A stretch of 64,000 nucleotides of DNA from Coleofasciculus sp. FACHB-T130. Lineage in GTDB: Bacteria > Cyanobacteriota > Cyanobacteriia > Cyanobacteriales > FACHB-T130. The stretch covers positions 62,001-126,000 of the forward strand of contig NZ_JACJOG010000014.1 of assembly GCF_014695375.1 (NCBI RefSeq), given 5' to 3'. The notes under the pieces are model-generated. The model was not told the DNA's origin. It saw nothing but the letters and a program-made list of their open reading frames with translations, and did no database searches. Below are positions 26,551 through 35,590 of the stretch, piece by piece (positions within the stretch are counted from its first letter, which is position 1; the number at the start of each line of letters is the position of its first letter). The position numbers and the translations under genes are program-made.

Positions 26551-27671
26551 AGCAGTCAAAGTACAATGCAATTGTAATTGGAGGGGGTTTCTTTGGATGT
26601 AGAATGGCTTTAGCTCTAAAGAAGCACATGAAGTATGTTCTGATTCTCGAAAAAGAAACTGACATTCTTCAACGTGCATCTTATGCCAACCAGGCTAGAG
26701 TTCATAATGGCTACCATTATCCACGAAGCATTCTTACGGCTCTGCGTTCAAGAATAAACTTTCCAAAATTTGTCAGCGAGTATCAAGAATGTGTTGATAG
26801 TAGTTTTGACAAGTATTATGCAATGGGTAAGTTATTATCGAAAGTGACGGCTAATCAATTTAAATTTTTTTGCCACCGTATTGATTCACCTCTAAAGCCA
26901 GCTCCTAAAAATATAAAAAATCTTTTTAATCAAAATTTAATTGAAGAAGTATTTTTGGTAAAAGAGTATGCTTTTGATGCTGTCAAGCTGAAAAATAGGA
27001 TGTTAAATGAGCTTGAAGATGCAGGTGTTGAAGTAAAATTAGACTCAAAAGTTGTTAAGGTACAAAATATTGACAAATTAGGGATTAAAGTCTTTGTTGA
27101 GTCTGGGGATAGCGATGATAGCATCACCGCTACATACGTCTTTAACTGCACTTATTCAGCAATTAACCATATTCTTGTGGCTTCTGAACTGCCCACTATC
27201 CCTCTGAAGCACGAATTGGCTGAGATGGCATTGGTTGAAGTACCTGAACCTCTGAAGCATTTAGGTATTACCGTCATGTGCGGTCCCTTCTTCTCTATTA
27301 TGCCTTTTCCATCACGCGGACTACATACACTGAGCCATGTTCGGTATACGCCTCATTGCTACTGGCAAGATACCGAAAACTTTTCTGTAGAAATAGGTAA
27401 TAACCCAAGTAAAATAACACGTAAGACTAACTATCCCCATATGATCAGAGATGCAGAGCGGTATATACCTAGGTTGAAAGACTGTCGCTATGTAGACTCT
27501 CTGTGGGAAGTAAAAACCGTTCTTCCTCAGAGTGAGGTAGATGATAGTAGACCAATCCTCTTCAGAAGAGACCAAGGTATAAAAAACTTTACTTGTATTT
27601 TAGGAGCTAAAATTGACAATGTTTATGATATCCCTGATGAACTCCAGTTCCTGAATAGTGAAGAAACTTGA
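26547..27671 (+). CDS. FAD-dependent oxidoreductase (DAO-like)
   Basis: A 374-residue flavoprotein. The N-terminal dinucleotide-binding loop AIVIGGGFFGCRMALALKKH is at residues 8-27, with an acidic residue (LEKE) at the end of the second strand to hold the ribose. ARVHNGYHYPRS near residue 52 resembles the flavin-contact region of amino-acid-oxidase-like enzymes. The rest alternates strands and helices with no membrane segment. Enzymes of this type occur in surface-glycan clusters, but the substrate is unknown; oxidation of a sugar or amine substituent is one possibility. It overlaps the preceding frame by 4 bp. A decayed duplicate lies 2.9 kb upstream. Confidence 0.75.
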   Translation: MKQSKYNAIVIGGGFFGCRMALALKKHMKYVLILEKETDILQRASYANQARVHNGYHYPRSILTALRSRINFPKFVSEYQECVDSSFDKYYAMGKLLSKVTANQFKFFCHRIDSPLKPAPKNIKNLFNQNLIEEVFLVKEYAFDAVKLKNRMLNELEDAGVEVKLDSKVVKVQNIDKLGIKVFVESGDSDDSITATYVFNCTYSAINHILVASELPTIPLKHELAEMALVEVPEPLKHLGITVMCGPFFSIMPFPSRGLHTLSHVRYTPHCYWQDTENFSVEIGNNPSKITRKTNYPHMIRDAERYIPRLKDCRYVDSLWEVKTVLPQSEVDDSRPILFRRDQGIKNFTCILGAKIDNVYDIPDELQFLNSEET

Positions 27672-27676
27672 ACTTC

Positions 27677-28675
27677 ATGCCTAACTCTGATTGTTTTGTT
27701 TCAGTAATAGCTCCCGTTTACAATGACTCGCGGATCGTAGAAGCTTTCGTTGCTGAAGTCATACAAGTGTTGCGAAATAATTACGCTAACTATGAAGTTG
27801 TACTGGTTAATGATGGATCGGAGGATAACACGTTAGAAAAAATATTTTTTATATTAAAAGAATACGAATGTATTAGATTGATCAGCCTCTCAAGAAATTT
27901 TGGTACTGATGTTGCGATCGCATCAGGGTTGGACACAGTTATCGGAGATTTTGTAGTCGTTCTGATTCCTGAATCCGATCCACCGCAACTAATCCCAGAA
28001 CTAATCCAACAAGCCCAAAATGGCAAAGATATACTGGTAGGAGTCCGCAGAAACCGCCTTGATGAATCTTTGTGGATGAGAGCGGGAGCAAATTTGTTTT
28101 ATTGGCTCTGTAGACGGTTGTTAAGAATACCATTAATAAAGAATTCAACTCAGTTTCGAGTGTTAAGCCGACAAGTTGTAAATGCGATTACCCAGATCGA
28201 AGATAAGCATCGCTACCTACGTCTTCTTAGCTCCTATGTAGGCTACAGAAGCCAGACTTTTACTTATGAGTTTATTAAAAGATACAGAAGACCAAAAGCC
28301 AAGAGTTTTCTTGAATTAATTGCTCTAGGTTCACAAATTATAGTAGCCAACTCATCCCGTCCTCTACGATTCGCTAGCTACATAGGTCTTTTAGCCAGTC
28401 TCGTAAATGTAATTTATATTGGCTACGTCGTCTTGGTTTACGTGCTTAAAGATCAAGTTGCCGAGGGGTGGGTTACATTATCTCTACAAAATGCTTTGAT
28501 GTTCTTTTTTGTCTCTATAATCTTAACTATTTTGTGCGAGTATGTGTGTTCCATTTTGGAGCGGCTTAAAGGAGGACCTGCATATTATGTTGCTGACGAA
28601 AAGAATAGTTCTGTTTTAATTGCGGATCGAGAACGAAGAAATATCGTAAAAGATTCGGAAAACATTCAAGTCTAA
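27677..28675 (+). CDS. GtrB/DPM1-like GT2 glycosyltransferase with two membrane segments
   Basis: A 332-residue polyprenyl-phosphate-type glycosyltransferase. The GT-A domain starts FVSVIAPVYNDSRIVEAFVA, with VVLVNDGSEDNTL near residue 38 and SLSRNFGTDVAIASGLD near 72. The usual DxD equivalent near residue 97 reads LIPESDPP rather than D-x-D-L, which is atypical. Two C-terminal membrane segments (about 233-258 and 272-296) are typical of GtrB/ArnC enzymes that load a sugar onto undecaprenyl phosphate. TTG at 27668 is a possible start overlapping the upstream stop; ATG at 27677 is preferred. It is followed with no gap by another GT2 gene. Confidence 0.82.
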   Translation: MPNSDCFVSVIAPVYNDSRIVEAFVAEVIQVLRNNYANYEVVLVNDGSEDNTLEKIFFILKEYECIRLISLSRNFGTDVAIASGLDTVIGDFVVVLIPESDPPQLIPELIQQAQNGKDILVGVRRNRLDESLWMRAGANLFYWLCRRLLRIPLIKNSTQFRVLSRQVVNAITQIEDKHRYLRLLSSYVGYRSQTFTYEFIKRYRRPKAKSFLELIALGSQIIVANSSRPLRFASYIGLLASLVNVIYIGYVVLVYVLKDQVAEGWVTLSLQNALMFFFVSIILTILCEYVCSILERLKGGPAYYVADEKNSSVLIADRERRNIVKDSENIQV

Positions 28676-29491
28676 ATGCAAAATTCATTTACCATGCCTT
28701 CAAGTAGTTGGGAATTCCCAAATTATATAACTGATGAACTCGCGCCCAAACAGAGTAAATACTGTGTGTGTATTCCTGTTATCAATGAGGGAATAAAAAT
28801 TAGCTCTCAGTTAGACCGTATGAGATGGTTATCTAAAAATATTGACATTATTATTGCTGATGGAGGTAGCACTGATGGTTCCTTATCAGTAGATGTCTTA
28901 TCTGAACTTGGTGTACGAGTTTTGCTAACTAAGCAAGATACTGGAAAATTGAGTGCCCAATTAAGAATGGCTTTTGCTTACGCCCTACAACAAGGTTACG
29001 AAGGAATCATTACAATTGATGGTAATAATAAAGACGATCCAGAGGCCATTATCTCTTTTATTACAGCCCTAGATCAGGGATTTGACCACATTCAAGGCTC
29101 CCGATTCATTAAAGGCGGGAAAGCTATCAATACGCCCTTGTCTCGGCTAGTTGGTATTAAACTCATTCATGCCCCTCTAATAAGCCTTGCATCTGGCTTC
29201 CGTTATACTGATACTACGAATGGATTTCGGGCGTACAGCCGTAGGTTACTTTTAGATGAACGGGTAGCGCCCTTTAGAACAGTATTTTCAGCCTACGAAT
29301 TGCACTATTATCTTGCAATTCGCTCGGCTCGTTTAGGCTACCGCATTATAGAGCTACCAGTATCCCGGCGATATCCTGCCAAAGGACCAACTCCAACTAA
29401 AATCAGCCCCATTAAAGGAAACTTACTTGTTATGAAGACTCTTATAAAAGCATGTCTTCATCGATTCGATCCACCCCATACAAAAAAGTAA
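28676..29491 (+). CDS. Family 2 glycosyltransferase
   Basis: A 271-residue soluble GT-A enzyme. The first strand is YCVCIPVINEGIKISSQL near residue 27, the nucleotide-binding region is IIIADGGSTDGSL near 58, and IITIDGNNKDDPEAI near 118 supplies the acidic metal site. A downstream GSRFIKGGKAINTPLSRL segment resembles the acceptor loop of dolichol-phosphate mannosyltransferase relatives. No membrane segments are present, unlike the preceding GtrB-type protein. The ATG abuts the upstream TAA, so the two are co-translated. An internal ATG six codons in is also possible. Donor and acceptor unknown. Confidence 0.78.
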   Translation: MQNSFTMPSSSWEFPNYITDELAPKQSKYCVCIPVINEGIKISSQLDRMRWLSKNIDIIIADGGSTDGSLSVDVLSELGVRVLLTKQDTGKLSAQLRMAFAYALQQGYEGIITIDGNNKDDPEAIISFITALDQGFDHIQGSRFIKGGKAINTPLSRLVGIKLIHAPLISLASGFRYTDTTNGFRAYSRRLLLDERVAPFRTVFSAYELHYYLAIRSARLGYRIIELPVSRRYPAKGPTPTKISPIKGNLLVMKTLIKACLHRFDPPHTKK

Positions 29492-29516
29492 TTAGACAAA
29501 TAAAGAGGGTTTTTAT

Positions 29517-30281
29517 ATGAGCAGTGCCCTAATTGGATACAGCGGATTTGTAGGGAGTAATATTGTTCGCCAGAATTACTTTAACAGTTTATACAATTCT
29601 AAAAATATTGAATCAATCATTGATCAAAGTTTTGATGTGCTAGTTTGTTCGGGAGCGCCAGCGGTTAAATGGTTAGCTAACAAGGAACCTATCAAAGATT
29701 TAGAGAATATTAACCGACTGATAAAATGCTTAGGAAAAGTTTCGGCACAGAAGGTTATATTAATATCGACTGTTGATGTATATCCAGTGGCTGTAGAAGT
29801 AGATGAAGATACTGAAATTGATACCAATAATTTGCATCCCTATGGGAAACATCGTTTGGAATTAGAGAGGTTTGTCAAGGAACGATTCGATACACTGATT
29901 GTTCGTCTTCCAGGTCTCTTTGGAGAGGGTCTTAAAAAAAATATTATTTATGACTTCATTCACAATAACTGTACTGAGCAAATTCACAAAGATAGTGTGT
30001 TTCAATTCTATAACCTCGACCATCTTTGGAAAGATATTCAAGTTTTTCTAAAAAATGATTTAAAACTGGTTAATCTGGCAACAGAACCAATTGCAGTTTG
30101 GGAAGTGGCTTCTGAAGGATTTGGTTTTACATTTACTAATGAGCCTTCAAGTAAACCAGCTAGATATGATTTTAGGACTAAATACAGCTATTTGCTAGAC
30201 AAAAATAATCATTTGTATATGTATAATAAAGAGCAAGTATTAATAGATTTAAAAAATTTTGCATTGAAGCAAATTGTATGA
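29517..30281 (+). CDS. NAD-dependent epimerase/dehydratase family protein
   Basis: A 254-residue short-chain dehydrogenase of the extended type. A slightly shortened nucleotide-binding loop, ALIGYSGFVGSNIVRQNYF, is at the N-terminus. VILISTVDVYP near residue 78 supplies the active-site Ser/Thr strand, and YGKHR near residue 108 supplies the catalytic Tyr and Lys. At 254 residues it is shorter than typical sugar-nucleotide epimerases (about 310-340), mainly at the substrate-binding C-terminus. An AGAGGG ribosome-binding site precedes the ATG. It overlaps the following TIM-barrel gene by 4 bp, suggesting that the two act in sequence on one sugar. Substrate unknown. Confidence 0.75.
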   Translation: MSSALIGYSGFVGSNIVRQNYFNSLYNSKNIESIIDQSFDVLVCSGAPAVKWLANKEPIKDLENINRLIKCLGKVSAQKVILISTVDVYPVAVEVDEDTEIDTNNLHPYGKHRLELERFVKERFDTLIVRLPGLFGEGLKKNIIYDFIHNNCTEQIHKDSVFQFYNLDHLWKDIQVFLKNDLKLVNLATEPIAVWEVASEGFGFTFTNEPSSKPARYDFRTKYSYLLDKNNHLYMYNKEQVLIDLKNFALKQIV

Positions 30282-31114
30282 ATACAGGACGCTCAAGAAC
30301 CATGAAAATTGCCATTTCTAACATTGCTTGGCAAATTAGCGAAGAAGCATCTATTGCTACATTGATGCAAGAGCTTAATATTAAAGGTGTAGAAATTGCA
30401 CCAACCAAGGTTTGGAATACTCCATTATCTGCAAAAGATTCGGAGATTTCTGAGTACAGAAATTTTTGGCAGATCCGAGGCATTCAGATTGTTGCTATGC
30501 AATCTCTTATTTTTGGTAGACCTGACTTAACCATCTTTGAAAGTGCAGAGAAGCGCAAGGAAACATTTGAATACTTGTCGGGAATGACTGAACTAGGCAG
30601 TAAACTAGGCGTACAGAATCTCGTTTTTGGGTCTCCCAAGAATAGACGTGTTGAAAACTTAGATCAGAAGGAAGCTGAAGAGATTGCAACATCCTTTTTT
30701 TATGATATAGGGCAGGTAGCACATCAAAATGGAGTAATGTTTTGTATTGAACCCAATCCAGCCGTCTATAATTGCGACTTTATTACAACTTCAAAGCAAG
30801 CTTTAGACCTAGTAGAACGGGTAAACAGTAATGGTTTTGGTCTACATTTAGATGCTGCTGGAATAACTCTAAGCGGAGAGAATATTGAAACAGCTATAAA
30901 TCTGTCAGGGAAGAAGTTATGTCACTTTCACATTAGCGAACCTCACTTGGAGCCAGTTGGTGCAGGAATTGTCGATCATCCTTTATTTGCTAAAAGCTTA
31001 GACAACCAAAAGTATAAGGGCTGGAAATCTATTGAGATGAAAGCGCAAAGTCAAAATTCAAATATTTTAAACGTGACAAAAGCGCTAAAAACAGCGATTA
31101 AATACTATAGTTAA
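30278..31114 (+). CDS. Sugar phosphate isomerase/epimerase-like TIM barrel
   Basis: A 278-residue protein of the xylose-isomerase-like TIM-barrel superfamily. The first strand is KIAISNIAWQISEEASIATL, LNIKGVEIAPTKVW follows near residue 30, and metal-ligand-like residues occur in FCIEPNPAVYNCDF near 155, GLHLDAAGITLSG near 190 and CHFHISEPHLEPVG near 213. These match the Glu/Asp/His metal centre of AP-endonuclease-2-type isomerases. It starts in a 4-bp overlap with the epimerase gene; an ATG eight codons in (30302) is also plausible. It probably makes or rearranges an unusual sugar for the glycan. The exact reaction cannot be read. Confidence 0.75.
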   Translation: MNTGRSRTMKIAISNIAWQISEEASIATLMQELNIKGVEIAPTKVWNTPLSAKDSEISEYRNFWQIRGIQIVAMQSLIFGRPDLTIFESAEKRKETFEYLSGMTELGSKLGVQNLVFGSPKNRRVENLDQKEAEEIATSFFYDIGQVAHQNGVMFCIEPNPAVYNCDFITTSKQALDLVERVNSNGFGLHLDAAGITLSGENIETAINLSGKKLCHFHISEPHLEPVGAGIVDHPLFAKSLDNQKYKGWKSIEMKAQSQNSNILNVTKALKTAIKYYS

Positions 31115-31116
31115 CA

Positions 31117-31662
31117 ATGAACATTCTGCCTACTGAAATTGCCGATGTTTTAATCATCGAGCCTAAAGTCTTTTCAGATGATCGCGGGTTCTTTTACGAA
31201 AGCTACAACCAGAAAGCCTTTAGTGAAAAAGCTGGAATTTCGGCTAACTTCGCTCAAGACAACCATTCCCGTTCAGCGCAATATGTTTTGCGCGGACTGC
31301 ATTACCAAATCCAACAGCCTCAAGGTAAGTTGGTACGGGCGATCGCAGGCACTATCTTTGACGTAGCTGTAGACATCCGAAAAAGCTCCCCTACGTTTGG
31401 TCAGTGGGTGGGCTGCCTCCTCAGTGCTGAGAACAAACGCCAACTCTGGATACCTTCCGGCTTTGCCCACGGCTTTCTAGTCGTCTCAGAAGCCGCTGAA
31501 GTGTTGTACAAAACAACTGACTACTATGCGCCGCAGCATGAACGCTGCCTCCTGTGGAATGACCCAGATTTAGCGATTGACTGGCCCCTCACCGACTCGC
31601 CAGTGTTATCTGCCAAAGACCAAGCCGGTCAACCCCTCAACATTGCTGAAGTATTTCCATAA
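31117..31662 (+). CDS. rfbC: dTDP-4-dehydrorhamnose 3,5-epimerase RfbC
   Basis: The third enzyme of dTDP-L-rhamnose synthesis; it epimerises C3 and C5 of dTDP-4-keto-6-deoxyglucose. The 181-residue cupin carries DDRGFFYESYNQKAF near residue 21, QDNHSRSAQYVLRGLHYQ near 46-63 (catalytic His and substrate-binding residues) and IPSGFAHGFLVVSE near 110. Length is normal. GC content and a HIP1 site set it apart from its AT-rich upstream neighbours. It starts 2 bp after the TIM-barrel gene. After its stop, about 50 bp match the start of rfbD in decayed form, showing that rfbD originally followed directly. Confidence 0.94.
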   Translation: MNILPTEIADVLIIEPKVFSDDRGFFYESYNQKAFSEKAGISANFAQDNHSRSAQYVLRGLHYQIQQPQGKLVRAIAGTIFDVAVDIRKSSPTFGQWVGCLLSAENKRQLWIPSGFAHGFLVVSEAAEVLYKTTDYYAPQHERCLLWNDPDLAIDWPLTDSPVLSAKDQAGQPLNIAEVFP

Positions 31663-31713
31663 GGTGCATACTAATCGGTAGTACCGAACGCTTGGGTAAA
31701 CAACTCTAACAAA
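31659..31713 (+). pseudogene. Decayed 5' end of rfbD after rfbC
   Basis: The sequence after the rfbC stop aligns with the first 55-60 bases of intact rfbD at 42879. Both share the CCAT junction, GCAT, CTAATCGG, a TGTAC-like core, TTGGGTAAA and a final AACAAA, with a 3-base gap and several substitutions. The frame is closed by stops. Similarity ends near 31713, and the end of the opposing minus-strand gene follows. Confidence 0.75.
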
Positions 31714-31761
31714 AGTTATTGATCTATGGAGTTCAATCGCAGCCAAGCTTCCTGTTCATAA

Positions 31762-34008
31762 TTATTGGGGTAGAGTACCAAACCGACTTGTACATTTAAC
31801 AAACCAAATAATTAGTAAGACACAGCCCAAAATTGCATATATTAGTTGTGGTAGCCAGCTCCACAGTACATAGGGCAAAAAAGCCAAATCAACTTCATTA
31901 ATACCAGGAGGTATAATGACACCTTGATAAAACCCATTAACCATAACTGTTTTTAGTGGAATATCTTTTGAATTTGCTCTCCACTGAGGATGATATTGCT
32001 GGCTCAAAAATAAGAGTGTTTCTTGTTCAAGAGGTGTTACTTCAATTTTTTTGAAATCATCAAATAGGATATGTTCTTGTATTTTCAGTGGGAATTTTTC
32101 CTCGACAGATGACTTTAAACTTACTTGGTTACCATTGTCGATACTATAATTTGGAGTTTGCGATAGAAGAATTGGCTGCTGTGATTTTTTATAAACTTTA
32201 ATCTCATTAAGTTCAGCGATTTTTATAAAATTTTGACTTGTTAGAGGAGTTTTGGACATAAGTAGGCTAACTCCTGATAGGCTGAAATCACTATTGCTTA
32301 TCTTTGATTCTGAATCTAATTTATTAAAGTTTCTTCCATAAGTATTAGTACCAGACTGGCTCCAGTTTAAAACTATTTTCTGATAGTCCTTAGACGATAA
32401 AGAATTATAGGAGTGAATGCTTTTTATCTGAAATAAAGCTTCCTGATTAGATGGAACTATACCCACTATTTCATTACCAACAAGAGCAAAGCGAGAACCA
32501 TCGGATGTTTCTTTTTTTATTAAGCTTATTAAAGGCGATGATGTTTGTATATTATCAAGCGGCCTAACAAGCATTAAAGATTGTCCATAAATAAAGATAG
32601 AAATGACAACTAAGCATTGCAGCAAAAATGCTTTATTTACTGCAATGAATAAAGCTAAAGTCATAATAATAATCCAACTCGCTGCAATAAATTTTAGATT
32701 TAAATAATCATAGTGTTTATACCAGAAGACTAATTGTAGAGCGCTTAAAGCAGTTAAGGGAACCAACGACCAAGCAATTAAATACCTCGGTTTTACTAAT
32801 TTATTTCTTACAAGGTTATCGATGGCATAGCCGCAAAGAATGAATCCTGGTATTATAGCTCCACCTAATAACTGAGAACGGGATAGATTAAACCCAAGAT
32901 GATGAACGGCAAATAGGTACGCTGGAGGCCAAATGGTGCCAATCAGGCAAAGAATCGAAAATAGCTGCCAAGGCCATAAATTACACCATTGTTTATTTAA
33001 AAACGAAAATAAAAATAAAGTGAAATAAAATGGATTTAAGCTTAAGCCATTAAAAGTAACTGGATAATTTGGGTCGATAGGATTACCAAGCCAAAAAGGA
33101 TCGAAAATTGATGTAAAAAAAATTCCTAAATCTCTGAAATTATTGATTTTTGGTAATACAGCCAGAAAGAAATCATCAGATACACCGTTTAATCTAGCAG
33201 AACGTTGAGAATTAATAAGTAGGTCAGCATAAGTGGGTGAAGCCATTAATACCCCAGATACAACAAGCCCTAATATCATCAAAGCAGTATAAAATTTATT
33301 TTTTACATTTATGGTATATTTACATAGTCTAACTATTGTATAAGAAACAAGGATGTAAGCAGATAATACTATAAATTGAGGATAGCCTGTCATCAAAATG
33401 CTATACGTTGCAAATGAAATACCTATAGCGCTTAAAAAAGAGGGCTTTTTGATAAACTCCGTGTTCAGCCAGAGCAGGCAAACAGACCAGCAAATAGTCG
33501 AAATAAACATGATGAAGGTTAACCAGTAGGAAACAAATATACCTAAAGATAAACCTATTGCCGCAATAGAACATGCGAGGGGATGAAGGTCTAATGCCTT
33601 GAGAAACAAAAATAAAAATATACCCGTAAGGCAAACTGTAATTACAGTTAAAGCAGTATAGAGAATAAAAGGATTTTTGGTAAATATAGACAGCATATTA
33701 GTTATCAAATATGCTCGGCTGAAGCCACTAAGCTGAAAAGTAGGGCGGCCTAACTCCACATAAGGGTTCCAGGTTGATAACCAGCTATGATGGTTTCCGT
33801 TCAGATGTTGATTAATTTCTGGAATGTATACGGAACTCTGATCGGAAAATTTACGATTGGATATGTAGGTATTCTCAACTATTAAGTTACTACCTACTAC
33901 TTCATAATTGTTATTGTGAGGAAATATGACTTCTCCCTTTAAAAAAACCGGCGTAAAGTAGAGAAGCTGAACAAAAATCAAAAGAATAAAAGATTGCTTA
34001 TATTTCAT
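31762..34008 (-). CDS. Large multi-pass membrane protein (YfhO-like)
   Basis: A 748-residue protein with a signal-like first membrane segment and a long extracytoplasmic loop containing WLSTWNPYVELGRPTFQLSG near residue 80. About twelve further membrane segments follow, then a C-terminal extracytoplasmic domain of about 230 residues and a final membrane helix. That plan resembles the bacterial YfhO family, members of which are implicated in glycosylating envelope polymers. It is the last gene of the minus-strand block and converges on rfbC. It starts 10 bp after the upstream membrane-protein stop. The catalytic role is inferred from family plan only. Confidence 0.68.
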   Translation of the reverse strand: MKYKQSFILLIFVQLLYFTPVFLKGEVIFPHNNNYEVVGSNLIVENTYISNRKFSDQSSVYIPEINQHLNGNHHSWLSTWNPYVELGRPTFQLSGFSRAYLITNMLSIFTKNPFILYTALTVITVCLTGIFLFLFLKALDLHPLACSIAAIGLSLGIFVSYWLTFIMFISTICWSVCLLWLNTEFIKKPSFLSAIGISFATYSILMTGYPQFIVLSAYILVSYTIVRLCKYTINVKNKFYTALMILGLVVSGVLMASPTYADLLINSQRSARLNGVSDDFFLAVLPKINNFRDLGIFFTSIFDPFWLGNPIDPNYPVTFNGLSLNPFYFTLFLFSFLNKQWCNLWPWQLFSILCLIGTIWPPAYLFAVHHLGFNLSRSQLLGGAIIPGFILCGYAIDNLVRNKLVKPRYLIAWSLVPLTALSALQLVFWYKHYDYLNLKFIAASWIIIMTLALFIAVNKAFLLQCLVVISIFIYGQSLMLVRPLDNIQTSSPLISLIKKETSDGSRFALVGNEIVGIVPSNQEALFQIKSIHSYNSLSSKDYQKIVLNWSQSGTNTYGRNFNKLDSESKISNSDFSLSGVSLLMSKTPLTSQNFIKIAELNEIKVYKKSQQPILLSQTPNYSIDNGNQVSLKSSVEEKFPLKIQEHILFDDFKKIEVTPLEQETLLFLSQQYHPQWRANSKDIPLKTVMVNGFYQGVIIPPGINEVDLAFLPYVLWSWLPQLIYAILGCVLLIIWFVKCTSRFGTLPQ

Positions 34009-34018
34009 AACCTAGCAG

Positions 34019-35590
34019 CTATTCTTTTCTCTGTAGGAGTTCATAGTTATCTGGAAGAGATTTAGTGCCAATGACCTCAAAGTCCTCTTGGAAGTGATTC
34101 CATAAAAGAGGATGAGTATTTTTGAAGCGTAGTTCATCTCGACCGTCTAAAGCAATATCACCTAAAATTATCCAGTTAACATTTTTCTTGCGAAGCTCCT
34201 CTATCATTGTTTTTTGCCTATCTTCCACTTCAGGAAAAAGTAAGTAAATATCCCAAATCGGGGACTTTCTTTGCACAATTGGATAAAAAGTTGGCCAGTG
34301 AGGCGCGATGAGCAATCCTTCGTTAGGCTGTATTAATTGATTATTAATTTTTATAACCGTATCGATTAAGTTAGCAGTTGCTACATCCATCCAAAGCGTA
34401 TCGCCAGTAACGCTTCTTTGAACATACTGCTCTGGCGGAGCAGTTACCCTAAGGTAGTACGGGCTGACCAGACCTACACTAAGCAGTGTTGCAGCGAAAG
34501 TAATAGACAGCAGACCTGTATTAGCTTTTTTCTTAAAATTCCCTCGAAACATTGATGGAAGACACATTAATCCAATCAATAATGGATGAATAGCTTGAGC
34601 TAAATGTCCTAAGTCTGCGCGAGAAAAGGCATAGTGCATATACAGAAAGCTAACAAACGTAGATGCAATCAGTGGATGCTTTAGCCGAAGAGCATCACGC
34701 TTTGAAAGAAATAATTGGATAAGTATTAAAGTATTAAATAAAGGCAATATTAAGAAAAATATTCCTATAGAAAATGCATTGGCAGCCTGAATAAGATTCA
34801 TTTCAGAATAATTGGGATACCAGACCCAGGGAACTGGTAGCGGTAAATTTGTTCCGCCTAAACGAAATAAAAATTTGATGCTGTCTACAAAGCTTTCAAA
34901 GAAACCAGGAACTACGAAAAGCATAAAAAACATGGGGGAGTAGCCCATAAGTATTCCACAACCCCAGGCTACAAAGCGTCTGAAAATATCATTTCTACCG
35001 AGCTTTGCCCAAGTGAAGAATATCAAAAGCAAAAAAGATAAGAATGCATACAGACCGTGATTACGCCCTAGAAAAGCTGCCAAGCCAACAAAAACTCCAG
35101 CGATAAAATGTCGAAGTAATGAAGGTCTTTCGAGGAGTAAAATACCAAAATACACGGCAGCCATTGCGATACTTGGCTCAAAAAGCTTGTGGCGCGGGAA
35201 CATCCAGAGCAGTAGTAATAATCCTTCGATAGCCAGTAACCACCAAGATTGAGTTACTCGTTTGAGGGATAACAGTCCAAAAGCCAAACCTATAGTCTGG
35301 AAAATGGCTGTGGATATCCTCAAGGAAAGGATGCTATCATTGCCAAAAATTTTGAACCAAGCTGCACCCCAGTAATATCGACCTGGATCGTAAGACTGGA
35401 AGTCTCGAATAGGTACTTCGCCTAGAGCTGTATGTATGGTTCCATACCATAGGAAACCTTCGTCACCTAAGTTTATGCCGATATTGCTCTGAAGTATGAA
35501 TGAGGTAGTAACTAGCGCGGCAGCGAGCAGGAAGACTTTGAGGAAAGCAGGGAGTCGCTGAAAGTAAAGCCAACTAACATTAGTTTTCAT
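34019..35590 (-). CDS. GT-C-like membrane glycosyltransferase candidate
   Basis: A 523-residue protein with about eleven membrane segments and a soluble C-terminus of about 120 residues. The first extracytoplasmic loop contains INLGDEGFLWYGTIHTALGE near residue 35 and DFQSYDPGRYYWGAAWF near 62. The early Asp-Glu pair and DPGRYYW match the GT39/PMT-like pattern in which an acidic residue acts as catalytic base. This suggests transfer of a sugar from a polyprenyl-phosphate donor outside the cytoplasm. Its start overlaps the aminotransferase gene by 11 bp, so the two are translationally coupled. Donor and acceptor unknown. Confidence 0.65.
   Translation of the reverse strand: MKTNVSWLYFQRLPAFLKVFLLAAALVTTSFILQSNIGINLGDEGFLWYGTIHTALGEVPIRDFQSYDPGRYYWGAAWFKIFGNDSILSLRISTAIFQTIGLAFGLLSLKRVTQSWWLLAIEGLLLLLWMFPRHKLFEPSIAMAAVYFGILLLERPSLLRHFIAGVFVGLAAFLGRNHGLYAFLSFLLLIFFTWAKLGRNDIFRRFVAWGCGILMGYSPMFFMLFVVPGFFESFVDSIKFLFRLGGTNLPLPVPWVWYPNYSEMNLIQAANAFSIGIFFLILPLFNTLILIQLFLSKRDALRLKHPLIASTFVSFLYMHYAFSRADLGHLAQAIHPLLIGLMCLPSMFRGNFKKKANTGLLSITFAATLLSVGLVSPYYLRVTAPPEQYVQRSVTGDTLWMDVATANLIDTVIKINNQLIQPNEGLLIAPHWPTFYPIVQRKSPIWDIYLLFPEVEDRQKTMIEELRKKNVNWIILGDIALDGRDELRFKNTHPLLWNHFQEDFEVIGTKSLPDNYELLQRKE

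Noticed and set aside
29517-30281. RfbB dTDP-glucose 4,6-dehydratase
   Set aside because: The protein is about 80-100 residues too short and lacks the RfbB active-site context. It is only a generic extended SDR.
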